NCBI GenBank assembly: GCA_001942045.1
Contig: MSTD01000019.1
Span: 28,569 to 92,568, forward strand
Direction of reading: 5' to 3'
DNA from: Mycolicibacterium porcinum
GTDB taxonomy: Bacteria; Actinomycetota; Actinomycetes; Mycobacteriales; Mycobacteriaceae
DNA: 64,000 nucleotides
The notes under the pieces are model-generated. The model worked only from the letters and a program-made list of their open reading frames with translations, had not been told where the DNA came from and searched no databases. The stretch's first letter is position 1. Every line of letters begins with the position of its first letter. The translations under genes were made by a program, and so were the position numbers. Below, piece by piece: positions 49,503 through 58,453 of the stretch.

Positions 49503-49985
49503 TCATTTTGTTGAGTGCTGCGTCAGCTGCCGCACGAGAGGCAGTGACCGGTATTCGACCGGCGTCGCCATCGCCAGCATCGTCTCGGAATGCTTCACCC
49601 CGTCGATCCGGTGCACCTGCTGGATGATGTCGAGCAGTTCCTGCTGGGTCTGCGCGGCGATGCGGACCAGCAGATCGGCGCGCCCAGTGGTCGCATGCAC
49701 CTCCAGTACGTGGGGGTACGCCCGCAGCGCCTCGATGATGGCGTCCATCTTGTTCTGGTCCGTCTCGATGCCGACGAAGGCGTGCACCGTGAACCCGAGC
49801 TCGGTCAGGTTGATGTTCGGCGGGTAGCCACGGACCACTCCGGATTCCTCCAGCCGCTTCATCCGCGCTTGCACGGTGTTGCGGGCGACCTTCAGCCGGG
49901 ACGCCAGCTCAAGGATCGGTAGGCGCGGTTCGGACGCCAGCATGGACAGCAGCGCGGAGTCGAGGGCGTCGAGCTTGATGGCCAT
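49503..49985 (-). CDS. Lrp/AsnC-family transcriptional regulator
   Basis: A 160-residue Lrp/AsnC protein. The HTH is LDALDSALLSMLASEPRLPI then LELASRLKVARNTVQARMKRLEESGVV. The RAM (ligand) domain has VHAFVGIETDQN and VLEVHATTGRADLLVRIAAQ. It probably senses an amino acid and controls the oxidoreductase, dehydrogenase and permease genes downstream on the same strand. ATG 49985 begins the HTH; the frame upstream is not protein-like. Confidence 0.9.
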   Translation of the reverse strand: MAIKLDALDSALLSMLASEPRLPILELASRLKVARNTVQARMKRLEESGVVRGYPPNINLTELGFTVHAFVGIETDQNKMDAIIEALRAYPHVLEVHATTGRADLLVRIAAQTQQELLDIIQQVHRIDGVKHSETMLAMATPVEYRSLPLVRQLTQHSTK

Positions 49986-50011
49986 GGGGCATTGTCCCAC
50001 CGGCCCACGAA

Positions 50012-50860
50012 TCAGCCCGATTTGCCGCGCAAGCCGCCCAGCATCGCCACGACGACCCCGAAGACCACCAGCACGCCGCCGGCGGCCAGCGTCAGGTTGA
50101 GCCACTGGTGCAGTCCGTCTATCGCGTGGCCGGCCATCGCGTCGGCGATCTGCCGGATGTCGCCGCTGGTGTGGTTGAGCGCGTCGTTGAGGTAGCGCCG
50201 CCCCACCTCCAGCCCAGCCCAACCGGCCGCCCCCACCAGTAGGGCCGAAATTCCCAGTGCGGCAAGGGTTTTACCGCGGGCACGGGCGACGGCCAAGGTC
50301 AGCAGGGCGAACACACCGGCCAGCACCGTCACCCCGACGCTGACCCACGGGCCCCACACCGCCAGTGGGCGCAAGATCCCGGGCCGGAGGCTGTCCGGCG
50401 CTGACGACGCGATGGGAACCGTAAGTGTTTGCGGCACTTCGACACCGAAGCCGGAAAGGGTTTCGCGGAACGAGGAATCCCTGAGCATCGGGGCCACGTC
50501 GATCACCCAGCTGCCGTCCTCGTTCCGGGACAACCGGTCGGTGAACATCCAGGTGTGGGCGACCTGGTTGGCCAACGCGAACTGGCCGGGGAAATCCGGG
50601 CCCGCAGTGTAGGCACCTGCCACGGCGCGGATCCGGCGCGAATCCACGTCGGCCCCGTTCTGCGCGGCCAGGGACTGCACCTGGGTGGTGAGCTCACCGG
50701 CGACGGCCTGCTGCAACTGCGGGTCGGTGGCCGCCCCGGCGGCGAACGCCGAGTAGCCCTCCTGGTCGATGATGTTCTTCTGCACCCAGGCCGACGGCAC
50801 CGCGGCCGCCAGCAGGATCGTCGTCAGCCCCCACAGGAACAGCGTCATGACGAATCGCAC
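50012..50860 (-). CDS. Conserved membrane protein of unknown function
   Basis: A 282-residue protein I do not recognise. It has an N-terminal helix (3-25), an extracytoplasmic domain of about 140 residues (26-165) with FTDRLSRNEDGSWVIDVAPML, and three C-terminal helices (about 166-190, 197-217, 254-276). The architecture resembles an actinobacterial membrane sensor or porter accessory. It lies 26 bp upstream of the Lrp gene on the same strand and 36 bp downstream of the PPK2 gene. Confidence 0.7.
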   Translation of the reverse strand: MRFVMTLFLWGLTTILLAAAVPSAWVQKNIIDQEGYSAFAAGAATDPQLQQAVAGELTTQVQSLAAQNGADVDSRRIRAVAGAYTAGPDFPGQFALANQVAHTWMFTDRLSRNEDGSWVIDVAPMLRDSSFRETLSGFGVEVPQTLTVPIASSAPDSLRPGILRPLAVWGPWVSVGVTVLAGVFALLTLAVARARGKTLAALGISALLVGAAGWAGLEVGRRYLNDALNHTSGDIRQIADAMAGHAIDGLHQWLNLTLAAGGVLVVFGVVVAMLGGLRGKSG

Positions 50861-50896
50861 GCCGTCCTCCTAGTTCTCGGGCGGCGGCCAGACTGC

Positions 50897-51754
50897 TCAG
50901 TCCGACAGGGCACGCCCCACGATCAGCGGATCGGCGTGGCCGACCACTTCAAAGTCCTTGTTGTCGTAGTCGAACTTACCGAGCACGTAGCGCATGGCGT
51001 TGATCCGGGCGCGCTTCTTGTCATTGCTCTTCACCACGGTCCACGGCGCGATCTCGGTGTCGGTCCAGGCGAACATGTCTTCCTTGGCCGCGGTGTAGTC
51101 GTCCCATTTGTCCAGCGACGCGAGGTCGGTGGGCGAGAGTTTCCACTGCCGCACCGGGTCGACCTGGCGGATGGTGAACCGGGTGCGCTGCTCGGACTGC
51201 GTCACCGAGAACCACAGCTTGGTCAGGCTGATGCCGTCGTTGACCAGCATCTGCTCGAACAGCGGAGCCTGACGGATAAATTCGGCGTGCTGCTTCGGTG
51301 AGCAATAGCCCATCACGCGTTCCACCCCGGCGCGGTTGTACCAGGACCGGTCGAACAGCACGATCTCACCGGCGGCCGGCAGGTGCTGCACGTAGCGCTG
51401 GAAGTACCACTGGGTGCGTTCCTTCTCGGTGGGCTTCTCCAGCGCGACGACGCGGGCGCCGCGGGGGTTGAGGTGCTCCATGAACCGCTTGATGGTGCCG
51501 CCCTTGCCCGCCGCGTCCCGGCCCTCGAAGACGATGACGTGCCGTAGCCCGTTGCCCTGGCTCCACTTCTGCAGTTTCAGCAGCTCGATCTGCAGCAGCC
51601 GCTTCTGCTCCTCGTACTCCTGCCGCGACATGCGGTCTTCGTACGGGTAGTTCTCCCGCCAGGTGTCGACGACCTCGCCGCTGGGTTCCAGCAGGAGAAC
51701 GGGGTCGTCATCGTCGTCGTCACGGACCGTGTACCCGGTGATGTCGAGAGTCAC
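50897..51754 (-). CDS. ppk2: Polyphosphate kinase 2, class I
   Basis: A 285-residue PPK2 that interconverts polyphosphate and nucleoside triphosphates (usually GDP/ADP to GTP/ATP). Walker A is VIFEGRDAAGKGGTIKRFME, the lid and Walker B region is LFDRSWYNRAGVERVMGYC, and DPVRQWKLSPTDLASLDKW is the class I block seen in Rv3232c. It is distinct from the related protein at 28062. A start at GTG 51754 is likely. The following minus-strand gene encodes a membrane protein of unknown function. Confidence 0.92.
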   Translation of the reverse strand: MTLDITGYTVRDDDDDDPVLLLEPSGEVVDTWRENYPYEDRMSRQEYEEQKRLLQIELLKLQKWSQGNGLRHVIVFEGRDAAGKGGTIKRFMEHLNPRGARVVALEKPTEKERTQWYFQRYVQHLPAAGEIVLFDRSWYNRAGVERVMGYCSPKQHAEFIRQAPLFEQMLVNDGISLTKLWFSVTQSEQRTRFTIRQVDPVRQWKLSPTDLASLDKWDDYTAAKEDMFAWTDTEIAPWTVVKSNDKKRARINAMRYVLGKFDYDNKDFEVVGHADPLIVGRALSD

Positions 51755-51929
51755 CGGCGCACCGTAGCGGGTCGGGCGGTCGAGACGGTGATGGTGCGGT
51801 GAACGTCAGGTTGCCGGCGCTGCGGACTCCCCAAAGTGCAGTAGGGCATTACTCAGTAAGCCTGAGGCGGTGGGCGTGATCATCAGTGGCGTCAATAGTC
51901 ACGCTCGGCATCCTCCAGAAGGGCACCCC

Positions 51930-52517
51930 ATGTTCATGACGCTTGTTGTTCGCAGGTTCGTGGTCGGCTCGGCGCTGGCCGTCGGAGTCGGTGCGGTGGG
52001 GATGACCGCAGCGGGCACCGCAGGCGCCGCGCCCGGCATCTCCTACGACGGCGGCCCCGGGGACCCGGTGGGGATCGGCGACAACTCGGCCACCGGCGCC
52101 CAGGCCAATGCATCCAACGACAACCGGGCGCTGGCGATCAGCGTGTTCCGGCCGGCCACCGCGACCGCGGTCGGCCAGAACCGCACCGGCAACAACGTAT
52201 TCGCCCTCGACGGCACGGCCGGGTTCCAGAAGGACTACATCGACCCGTACACCGACGACCATGACAACACCGTGGTCGCCATCAACGGCACCGCGATGAT
52301 TCACGGTAACTGGACCAACGCACTCGCGATCGGCGGCAAGGTCTCGAACCGGCCGATCGTCACCTATCCGGACGGTTCCCAGGCGTTTGTGCCCAGTGGC
52401 CCGGCCGCGACCTTCCCCGTGATCGTGCCCAGCTCCGTGGTCGTGGTCTGCGGACAGCGGATCACGGGAAGCGACGACATCTTCGAGACGTCGGGGAAGA
52501 TCACCTGCCAGCCGTAG
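51930..52517 (+). CDS. Small secreted protein of unknown function
   Basis: A 195-residue exported protein I do not recognise. The signal peptide spans about 1-35 (VVRRFVVGSALAVGVGAVGM), with cleavage expected after AGAA. The mature part has Asn/Ala-rich repeats of beta character (NDNRALAISVF, TGNNVFALDGTAG, NWTNALAIGG) and two cysteines near the end (VVVCGQ and ITCQP) that can form a disulfide. ATG 51930 has AGAAGGG 8 nt upstream. It stands alone between minus-strand genes. Confidence 0.75.
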   Translation: MFMTLVVRRFVVGSALAVGVGAVGMTAAGTAGAAPGISYDGGPGDPVGIGDNSATGAQANASNDNRALAISVFRPATATAVGQNRTGNNVFALDGTAGFQKDYIDPYTDDHDNTVVAINGTAMIHGNWTNALAIGGKVSNRPIVTYPDGSQAFVPSGPAATFPVIVPSSVVVVCGQRITGSDDIFETSGKITCQP

Positions 52518-52523
52518 CCCGGG

Positions 52524-54053
52524 TTACTTGGCCTTGCGCCGCGGACGTGCCAGCGCCAGCTTGGTCAGCAGCTTGTTCATGCGGGCGATGGCCTTCTCCG
52601 AGTTGTTGTAGTAGCTGCCGCCGGCACCCACGTTGGTGCGCGGCACCACCACGGTCTCCTGCTTGCAGAACTTGCGCACCCCGTCGAGGCCGCCGAACCG
52701 CGCGCCGATGCCCGAGGTCTTCCAGCCACCCATCGGGGCGGTGGTGCACATCAGGTTGGAGATGACGTCGTTGACGTTGACTGCGCCGCAATCGAGCTGC
52801 AGCGCAATCGCTTTCGCCCGCTCGACGTCCTTGGAGAACACGGAGGCACTCAGCCCGTAGGGGCTGTCGTTGGCCAGCCGGACGGCTTCCTCCACCGACG
52901 AGACCTTCATGATCGGTAGCGTCGGCCCGAAGGTCTCCTCGGTCATGCAGGCCATCGAGTGGTCGACGTCGACGAGCACGGTCGGCTCGAAGAAGCTGCC
53001 CCCGCCTTCGGGCCGCTTACCGCCGGTCAGCGCCTTGGCGCCGGCGGCGACGGCCTCGTTGACGTGGCGTTCGGTGATCGCCACCTGGCTGTCGTCGATC
53101 TGGGAGCCGAAGTGGTAGCCCTCGCCGGTGCCCATCTTGAGGTTCTCGACGGCCTTCACGGTGGCCGCGACGAACTGGTCGTACACCGGCTCGAGCGCGT
53201 ACACCCGCTCGACGGACACGCAGGTCTGGCCGGCGTTGAACATCGCGCCCCACACCGCGGCGTTGGCGGCCAGCTCGACGTCGGCGTCCTCGAGCACGAT
53301 CATCGGGTCCTTGCCGCCCAGCTCCAGGCTCACCGGGGTCAGTCGGCGCGCGGCACGCTCCATGACCTTGGCTCCGGTGGCGCTGGAACCGGTGAACTGG
53401 ATGTAGTCGGAGTTGTCGATGACGGCCTCGGACACCGCACGCGCGCCCTGCGCCAGGGCGAACACCTCGGGGGCACCGGAATCCAGCCAACCGCGCAGCA
53501 GCACCTCGGCGGTCAGCGGCGTGCGCTCAGACGGCTTGAGCAGCACCGCGCACCCGGCGGCCAGGGCGCCGATGGCGTCCATCATGGCGTTGGCCACGGG
53601 GTAGTTCCACGGCGCGATGATGCCGACGACGGGACGCGGCCGGTAGTGCACCTCGATCTTCTTGATCGACATGATCGGCAGCGCGGCCGGACGCGGATCC
53701 GGCGCCATCGCCTTCTCGACGACCTTGATGTAGTACGACAGGATCATGATCAGCAGCGGGACCTCTTGCGCGGCATCCATGGCCGACTTGCCGGTCTCGG
53801 CGATCAGAAGTTTCTCGATCTCGTCGCGGTGGTCCCCCAACCACACCGCATAGCGCGAGAGCACCTTGGCGCGACCTTTCGCGCCGCGGGCCTCCCACTC
53901 CTTCTGTGCTTCCCGCAGCCCGGCCGCGATTCGCGGCACATCGGCGGCGTCGGTCCAGGTCACCTGGCCGGCGACGGCGCCGGTCGCGGGGTTGTGAATA
54001 GTGCCGGTGCCCGTGAACTCTGCGGTCCGAGCTACATCTGGCGTCGCTGTCAT
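52524..54053 (-). CDS. Aldehyde dehydrogenase, succinate-semialdehyde type
   Basis: A 509-residue NAD(P) aldehyde dehydrogenase. NAD-site WNYPVAN, FTGSSATG and LELGGKDPMIV are visible; the catalytic Cys is in FNAGQTCVSVERV, and the Glu is in the LELGG block. C-terminal residues are basic. Mycobacterial homologues are annotated as succinate-semialdehyde dehydrogenase (gabD2-like); the substrate is not settled by sequence. ATG 54053 opens the protein-like part. It is convergent with the secreted-protein gene, 6 bp away, and no DUF779 partner is nearby. Confidence 0.85.
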   Translation of the reverse strand: MTATPDVARTAEFTGTGTIHNPATGAVAGQVTWTDAADVPRIAAGLREAQKEWEARGAKGRAKVLSRYAVWLGDHRDEIEKLLIAETGKSAMDAAQEVPLLIMILSYYIKVVEKAMAPDPRPAALPIMSIKKIEVHYRPRPVVGIIAPWNYPVANAMMDAIGALAAGCAVLLKPSERTPLTAEVLLRGWLDSGAPEVFALAQGARAVSEAVIDNSDYIQFTGSSATGAKVMERAARRLTPVSLELGGKDPMIVLEDADVELAANAAVWGAMFNAGQTCVSVERVYALEPVYDQFVAATVKAVENLKMGTGEGYHFGSQIDDSQVAITERHVNEAVAAGAKALTGGKRPEGGGSFFEPTVLVDVDHSMACMTEETFGPTLPIMKVSSVEEAVRLANDSPYGLSASVFSKDVERAKAIALQLDCGAVNVNDVISNLMCTTAPMGGWKTSGIGARFGGLDGVRKFCKQETVVVPRTNVGAGGSYYNNSEKAIARMNKLLTKLALARPRRKAK

Positions 54054-54143
54054 GCGGCCTATGTTAATCACCGTTTGTGACCCACGTCGCACCGGGGTTG
54101 ACACCTGTCAAGTGGTGGCCCGGGGCGGGCTTTGCGCCCAGAC

Positions 54144-54188
54144 CGACGAAATGGTCGCCCCGCGCGTGCGGAAGCGACCATTTCGTCG
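54144..54188. repeat. 15-bp-arm palindrome between minus-strand genes
   Basis: CGACGAAATGGTCGC (54144-54158) and its perfect complement (54174-54188) flank a 15-nt loop. It lies between the secreted duplicated-domain gene (whose stop is at 54251) and the upstream end of the aldehyde dehydrogenase gene. It can terminate the former and insulate the latter. Confidence 0.65.
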
Positions 54189-54250
54189 ATTTCGAGGAAC
54201 TACGCAGCAGGCGGCGACCCCCCACCGTCGCCCACTGCGGAGCCCACGCC

Positions 54251-55390
54251 TCAGTCGTCCGAGTCCGACTTCTCCGACTTCTTCAGGCCCAGCTTCTTCG
54301 CGGTGTTGTCGGCTGCGGTCTGAACCTTCTTCACAACCTTGTCGACGTTCGCCTTGGCCTTGTTCGTCCGCTTCTCAGCCTTGTCCTTGGCGTTGTCGAG
54401 GGCGGTGTTGAGGCTCGTGACGTGAGGCTTGAGGTTGTTCACCTTCGAGCCCGCGTTGTCGTCATCCGTGGCGGACAGCAACTGGGTGCGGTTGAGGTTG
54501 TTGATGACGTTGCCCGTGCTGTCCACTTCGTCGCGCACGCCGAGTACGTCCGCCGCAGCCAGTCGCACCTGATCTCGCGCGCCGATCAGCTGCTTGTTGC
54601 GGAACTGCATGATGGCGCCGTCGCCGTCTGGAGTGGTCGGGTCTCCGCCGCTGCCGCCGCCGAGCGATTCAGGCAGCGCTTGCGCGACACCCTCGATTGC
54701 CGGATCGATCGCCCACATCGGAGCGTCGATGTATTCCTTAACCGCCTTGTAGATCTCGAGGTTGTTGCCGCTCGCCACCGCCTGCGCGAGCGGAATCAGG
54801 CCGGCGGCCGAGAGGACCGGCAGCTTGGCGGTGTTGATGGCCGACTGCTGCAGACCCGCGGCCAGTTCCGCGGTGTAGTTCTCGTTAGGCCACGGCTTGT
54901 CGACTCCGAGCGCGTCAGCGAACTGCGCGTTGATGGAGTCGCGGAGGCCGAGCAGTTCGTTGTTGCGGAACTGCATAATGGCGCCATCGCCCTCGACACC
55001 ATTCGCGTTGTTGGGCAGGTCGTTCGACCCCCCGCCCAGCGCCGTGGGCACGGTGTCGGCAATCGCTTCGATCAGGGGATCGGCGACATACACAGGGGAG
55101 TCGACGATCTGCCGAATCTGCGAGAACAGCCTCTTGTTCTCATCGCCGGCGGCGAGCTGCGCCGCCAGGACCAGCGGCAGCAGCGGCGCCTGCGCGAACT
55201 GCTCTGCCAGCCGCTTCCCGAACTCCACCGTCAAGTCCACCTGGTTCATACCCTCGAAGCCGGCCATCAGCGCGGCTTGCGCATCGATGACGCGCGTCGG
55301 AGTCGGCGTGACGACCGGAGTAATGGCGATGACGCCAGCGGTGGCTGCTGCAACGCATGCGGTCAAACCGCTCGCGACACGACTGTTCAT
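54251..55390 (-). CDS. Secreted protein with duplicated domain and lysine-rich tail
   Basis: A 379-residue exported protein of no recognised function. A hydrophobic signal region spans about 6-30. Two domains repeat with a period of 122 residues (about 68-163 and 190-285): each has DPxIExxA and a GDGAIMQFRN core (134-143 and 256-265) followed by LxGxRD. The last 60 residues are Lys/Ala/Asn-rich (AKANVDKVVKKVQTAADNT), like the tail of HbhA, suggesting binding to an acidic partner at the cell surface. The gene stands alone with long flanking non-coding DNA. Confidence 0.75.
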   Translation of the reverse strand: MNSRVASGLTACVAAATAGVIAITPVVTPTPTRVIDAQAALMAGFEGMNQVDLTVEFGKRLAEQFAQAPLLPLVLAAQLAAGDENKRLFSQIRQIVDSPVYVADPLIEAIADTVPTALGGGSNDLPNNANGVEGDGAIMQFRNNELLGLRDSINAQFADALGVDKPWPNENYTAELAAGLQQSAINTAKLPVLSAAGLIPLAQAVASGNNLEIYKAVKEYIDAPMWAIDPAIEGVAQALPESLGGGSGGDPTTPDGDGAIMQFRNKQLIGARDQVRLAAADVLGVRDEVDSTGNVINNLNRTQLLSATDDDNAGSKVNNLKPHVTSLNTALDNAKDKAEKRTNKAKANVDKVVKKVQTAADNTAKKLGLKKSEKSDSDD

Positions 55391-55796
55391 ACCTGGAAAT
55401 CCCCTCGTTGACTTGCTGTTTGGGCTGGCCGTCTGTTGGCTCGCGGAGCAAAATTACGCGCCCGAAAGGGATTTCTCAGCTTTTTCTCAGGCGGTTTCGA
55501 GCAGGTATTTGCAAACGCAAACAATCACTCGACACACACCGTTGCCGCAAAGCCCTCAAAGTAGCCATCGGGCCAGTTGACCGCAGATCATGAAGTTAGC
55601 TGTGGCGCCCTCAGGACTGCAAAAGTCTTGCGACGCGCAACGGCGTGGTTCGACCTGCGGCCTGAATGATCAAGTGATACTTGACAGTTAGACGCGTCCC
55701 GACGACTGGGATCGCTCGTGGCGAAGGCCGGCTGGTCATGACTCCTGAGGCACGGGTTGCCATCGGCGGAAGAGTCGGCGTCGGACAGGTGATCGC
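55391..55796. promoter_or_regulatory. 406-bp non-coding region
   Basis: No gene was found. It is AT-richer than its surroundings and contains the promoter side of the secreted duplicated-domain gene. TCAAGTGATACTTGA (55670-55684) is a perfect 6-bp inverted repeat around 3 bases and may be an operator. ATTTGCAAACGCAAACAAT at 55508-55526 is an A-rich patch. Confidence 0.4.
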
Positions 55797-56369
55797 TCAG
55801 CGAAGCTCAGGAGACGTGTCGCCGACCTGCTCGTATTGCCCATGACGGGTGCAGATCGCCGCGACGCACACCATCGAGGTGCCCAGCAATATGCCGCCCA
55901 CGGTGTCGGTGAAGTAGTGGAAGGTCATCGACAGGCCGAATATGCCGAGCAGGACGACACACACCGCGACCGCCAGCGCCCACAGCCGCATGCCCGCCAC
56001 CAACAAGAGCAACCCCGTCACCGTCACAAGGAACGTGGTGTGCCCGCTGGGGTAGGCCAGCGCCCCCTCTTTCTCCCGGCCGAACAAGGGCTTGATCAGT
56101 CGCACGATCGTGATGGCCAGCAGCGGGCTGACCACCATGGCGACCGCCAGTCGCTTGCGCTGCTGCCGCACCGCCACGACGATGCCGATCAGCAACGCGG
56201 CGGTCACCAGGGGCGGCTTGGTGAACAGCAGGAACACGTCGCGGCGCGCGCCCATGTCGCGGCCGAGCTCCTGGAACCAGTCGTCGATCGGAATCGGCGC
56301 GCCGTGCACCGCCCACCCGAGCAGCACCATCGCGGTGAGTCCGATCGGCGGCCACCACCGCGCGATCAA
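55797..56369 (-). CDS. PAP2-family phosphatase, TTG start
   Basis: A 190-residue membrane phosphatase of the PAP2/phosphatidic acid phosphatase group. Catalytic blocks are [10 protein letters not shown] (a KX6RP variant), YPSGHTTF, and [10 protein letters not shown] with the catalytic His. Five or six helices are predicted. It dephosphorylates lipid or isoprenoid phosphates on the outer face of the membrane. TTG 56369 overlaps the DinB stop as TTGA, which explains the absence of an ATG at this point and indicates coupling. Confidence 0.8.
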   Translation of the reverse strand: MIARWWPPIGLTAMVLLGWAVHGAPIPIDDWFQELGRDMGARRDVFLLFTKPPLVTAALLIGIVVAVRQQRKRLAVAMVVSPLLAITIVRLIKPLFGREKEGALAYPSGHTTFLVTVTGLLLLVAGMRLWALAVAVCVVLLGIFGLSMTFHYFTDTVGGILLGTSMVCVAAICTRHGQYEQVGDTSPELR

Positions 56370-56884
56370 GGGATGATGCCGCGCAGATAGGCCGCCTGGC
56401 CCAGGTGCTGAGCGCAATCGTCGATGATGCTGACCAACCGTGCGCTCGCCGTCACCGGTGGATCCCACCGCGTATCGACGATGCGGCGGAGTTCCTCGGA
56501 GGTCACGCCGGCGATGTAGGCCAGCGTGTCCTTGTGCACCGCGAGGTAGTAACCCGCCAGCAATTCGGCCGGCGCGTGCACCTTCGCGACGTCCTCCGGG
56601 GTGTGCCCGTATCCGATGTCGTTGGCCGGCAGGTCGAGCCCGAAGCGGTCCTTCCAGCCGTCGCGTGTCCACACCTGCTCGGTTCCGGCGATGTCGCACA
56701 ACTGCAGGTCCTGGCAGCGGGCGCTGTGCCAGATCAGCCACGCGATGCTGTTGGCCTGCGGGGTGGGCCGGTAACTCGAGACCTCCTCGGTCAAGCCGTC
56801 GGTGAGATCGTCGACGTGCTCGATGAGCCTGGTGAACGCGTCGCGCAGCAGTTCTCGGACGGCGTCGGAATCAGCGTCAGCCAT
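56366..56884 (-). CDS. DinB/mycothiol-dependent-enzyme-like protein
   Basis: A 172-residue four-helix DinB-superfamily protein (DUF664/MDMPI type). It contains [20 protein letters not shown] and [18 protein letters not shown], with three histidines placed to bind a metal. Such proteins often use mycothiol or bacillithiol as cofactor. ATG 56884 begins the domain. It overlaps the PAP2 start by 4 nt and is divergent from the Ser/Thr kinase gene across 54 bp. Confidence 0.82.
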   Translation of the reverse strand: MADADSDAVRELLRDAFTRLIEHVDDLTDGLTEEVSSYRPTPQANSIAWLIWHSARCQDLQLCDIAGTEQVWTRDGWKDRFGLDLPANDIGYGHTPEDVAKVHAPAELLAGYYLAVHKDTLAYIAGVTSEELRRIVDTRWDPPVTASARLVSIIDDCAQHLGQAAYLRGIIP

Positions 56885-56938
56885 GCCCTCGACGCTACTC
56901 GCGAACCGGCTCGTCGCCGTCCCGACTACGATCTCGGC

Positions 56939-58453
56939 ATGCCGTTGAATGCCGGCGACGTGTTCGCCGGGTACACGATTCAACGTCTCCTCGGCTCCGG
57001 CGGCATGGGCGAGGTCTATCTGGCGCGGCATCCGCGTCTACCCCGCCAGGACGCGCTCAAGATCATGCCCGCCGCACTGACGGGCGACGCCCAGTACCGC
57101 GGCCGGTTCAACCGCGAAGCCGACATCGCCGCCTCGCTCTGGCACCCCCACATCGTCGGCCTGCACGATCGCGGCGAGTACGAGGGACAGCTGTGGATCG
57201 CGATGGATTACGTCGACGGCACCGACGCCGCTCGGTACGTCCGCGAGCGGCACCCCGGCGGCATGCCGCTGCCGGAAGCGGTGGAGATCATCACCGCCAT
57301 CGCCGAGGCCCTCGATTACGCCCACGAGCGCAACCTGTTGCACCGCGACGTGAAGCCTGCCAACATCCTGCTGACCGGACCCGAAGTGGCCCGTCGTCGA
57401 ATCCTGTTGGCCGACTTCGGCGTTGCCCGCCGTATCGACGACATCAGCGGGATCACCGCAACGAACATGGCGGTGGGCTCGATGGCCTACTCGGCACCCG
57501 AGCAGCTCCTGGGGCAGCCGACGGATCGACGGGCGGACCAATATTCGTTGGCGGCCAGTGCATTTCAGCTCCTGACCGGTCACTCGCCGTTCCATCACTC
57601 CAACCCTGCGGTGGTCATCAGCAAGCAGCTCCACGAGCTCCCGCCGAGCCTGCGCAGCGTCCGTCCGGAACTGGCCGACCTCGACGAGGTGATCCGCAAG
57701 GGTATGGCCAAGGACCCCGGGGCCCGGTTCCGCCGGTGTGCCGATTTCGCGAAGGCATTGGCGGGCGACCAGGAGACCACCCCGGTCAAGAAGCGCCGGC
57801 TCACCGCGCCTCCCGTCGCGCCGCGACGGGTCTTGCCGGAGCCACCACCGCGGATCATCGCCGCTCCCGCCTTCACTGCGCCGGCTCCCCCGGTGGTCAG
57901 TGCGCCGCCTCCGGTGCCCACCTGGTCGGGGCCCAGCCCGATCCCGCAACCCCGCGGTGTCCAGAAGCGCAGCCCGGCACGGGTTGTGACGCTCGCCGTG
58001 TTGGCGGTACTTCTGGTGTGCGCCATCGCTTTCGCCGTCAGCCAGTTCGTCCGCGAGACCCCGGCCGCGCGAACCGAGCCGTCGTGGCAGCCGTACGTGG
58101 ACGCGGCCCGGACGTTCGCGCTGCATACCGTCACCGTCAGCGCCGACACCGCGGACAGTGATCTCGCGGCGATGATGGAGGGGGCCACCGACGAGTTCCG
58201 CGCCGACCTGCAGAGCCAGGCAGCCGAGATCAAACGCAAGGCCCAGGCTTTGGGCGTCAAGACCGACGGCACTGTCACGGGTGCCGGCGTCGAATCGTTG
58301 TTCTCCGACGAAGCGGTCGTGCTCGTCACCGTCGACACCAAGGTCACCGTCACAACCAATCGGGTCGGCGTGGTGTCACTGCAGCGGGTCAGGGTCACCG
58401 TCGAACATGTCGACGACGCCTACAAGGCCTCGAAGCTGGAGTTCGTGAACTGA
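56939..58453 (+). CDS. Transmembrane Ser/Thr protein kinase with Mce-associated-like external domain
   Basis: A 504-residue Hanks-type kinase. GSGGMGEVY (19-27), K41, HRDVKPAN (D137), DFG (159-161) and an activation loop with T173/T175 make it look active. A Pro-rich linker (280-345) and one transmembrane helix (350-370) lead to an outer domain (371-504) of the NTF2/Mce-associated type. TACGAT (56927-56932) ends 6 nt before ATG 56939, so the mRNA is probably leaderless. The next gene encodes a similar outer domain and is joined to it by TGATG. The ligand is unknown. Confidence 0.88.
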   Translation: MPLNAGDVFAGYTIQRLLGSGGMGEVYLARHPRLPRQDALKIMPAALTGDAQYRGRFNREADIAASLWHPHIVGLHDRGEYEGQLWIAMDYVDGTDAARYVRERHPGGMPLPEAVEIITAIAEALDYAHERNLLHRDVKPANILLTGPEVARRRILLADFGVARRIDDISGITATNMAVGSMAYSAPEQLLGQPTDRRADQYSLAASAFQLLTGHSPFHHSNPAVVISKQLHELPPSLRSVRPELADLDEVIRKGMAKDPGARFRRCADFAKALAGDQETTPVKKRRLTAPPVAPRRVLPEPPPRIIAAPAFTAPAPPVVSAPPPVPTWSGPSPIPQPRGVQKRSPARVVTLAVLAVLLVCAIAFAVSQFVRETPAARTEPSWQPYVDAARTFALHTVTVSADTADSDLAAMMEGATDEFRADLQSQAAEIKRKAQALGVKTDGTVTGAGVESLFSDEAVVLVTVDTKVTVTTNRVGVVSLQRVRVTVEHVDDAYKASKLEFVN

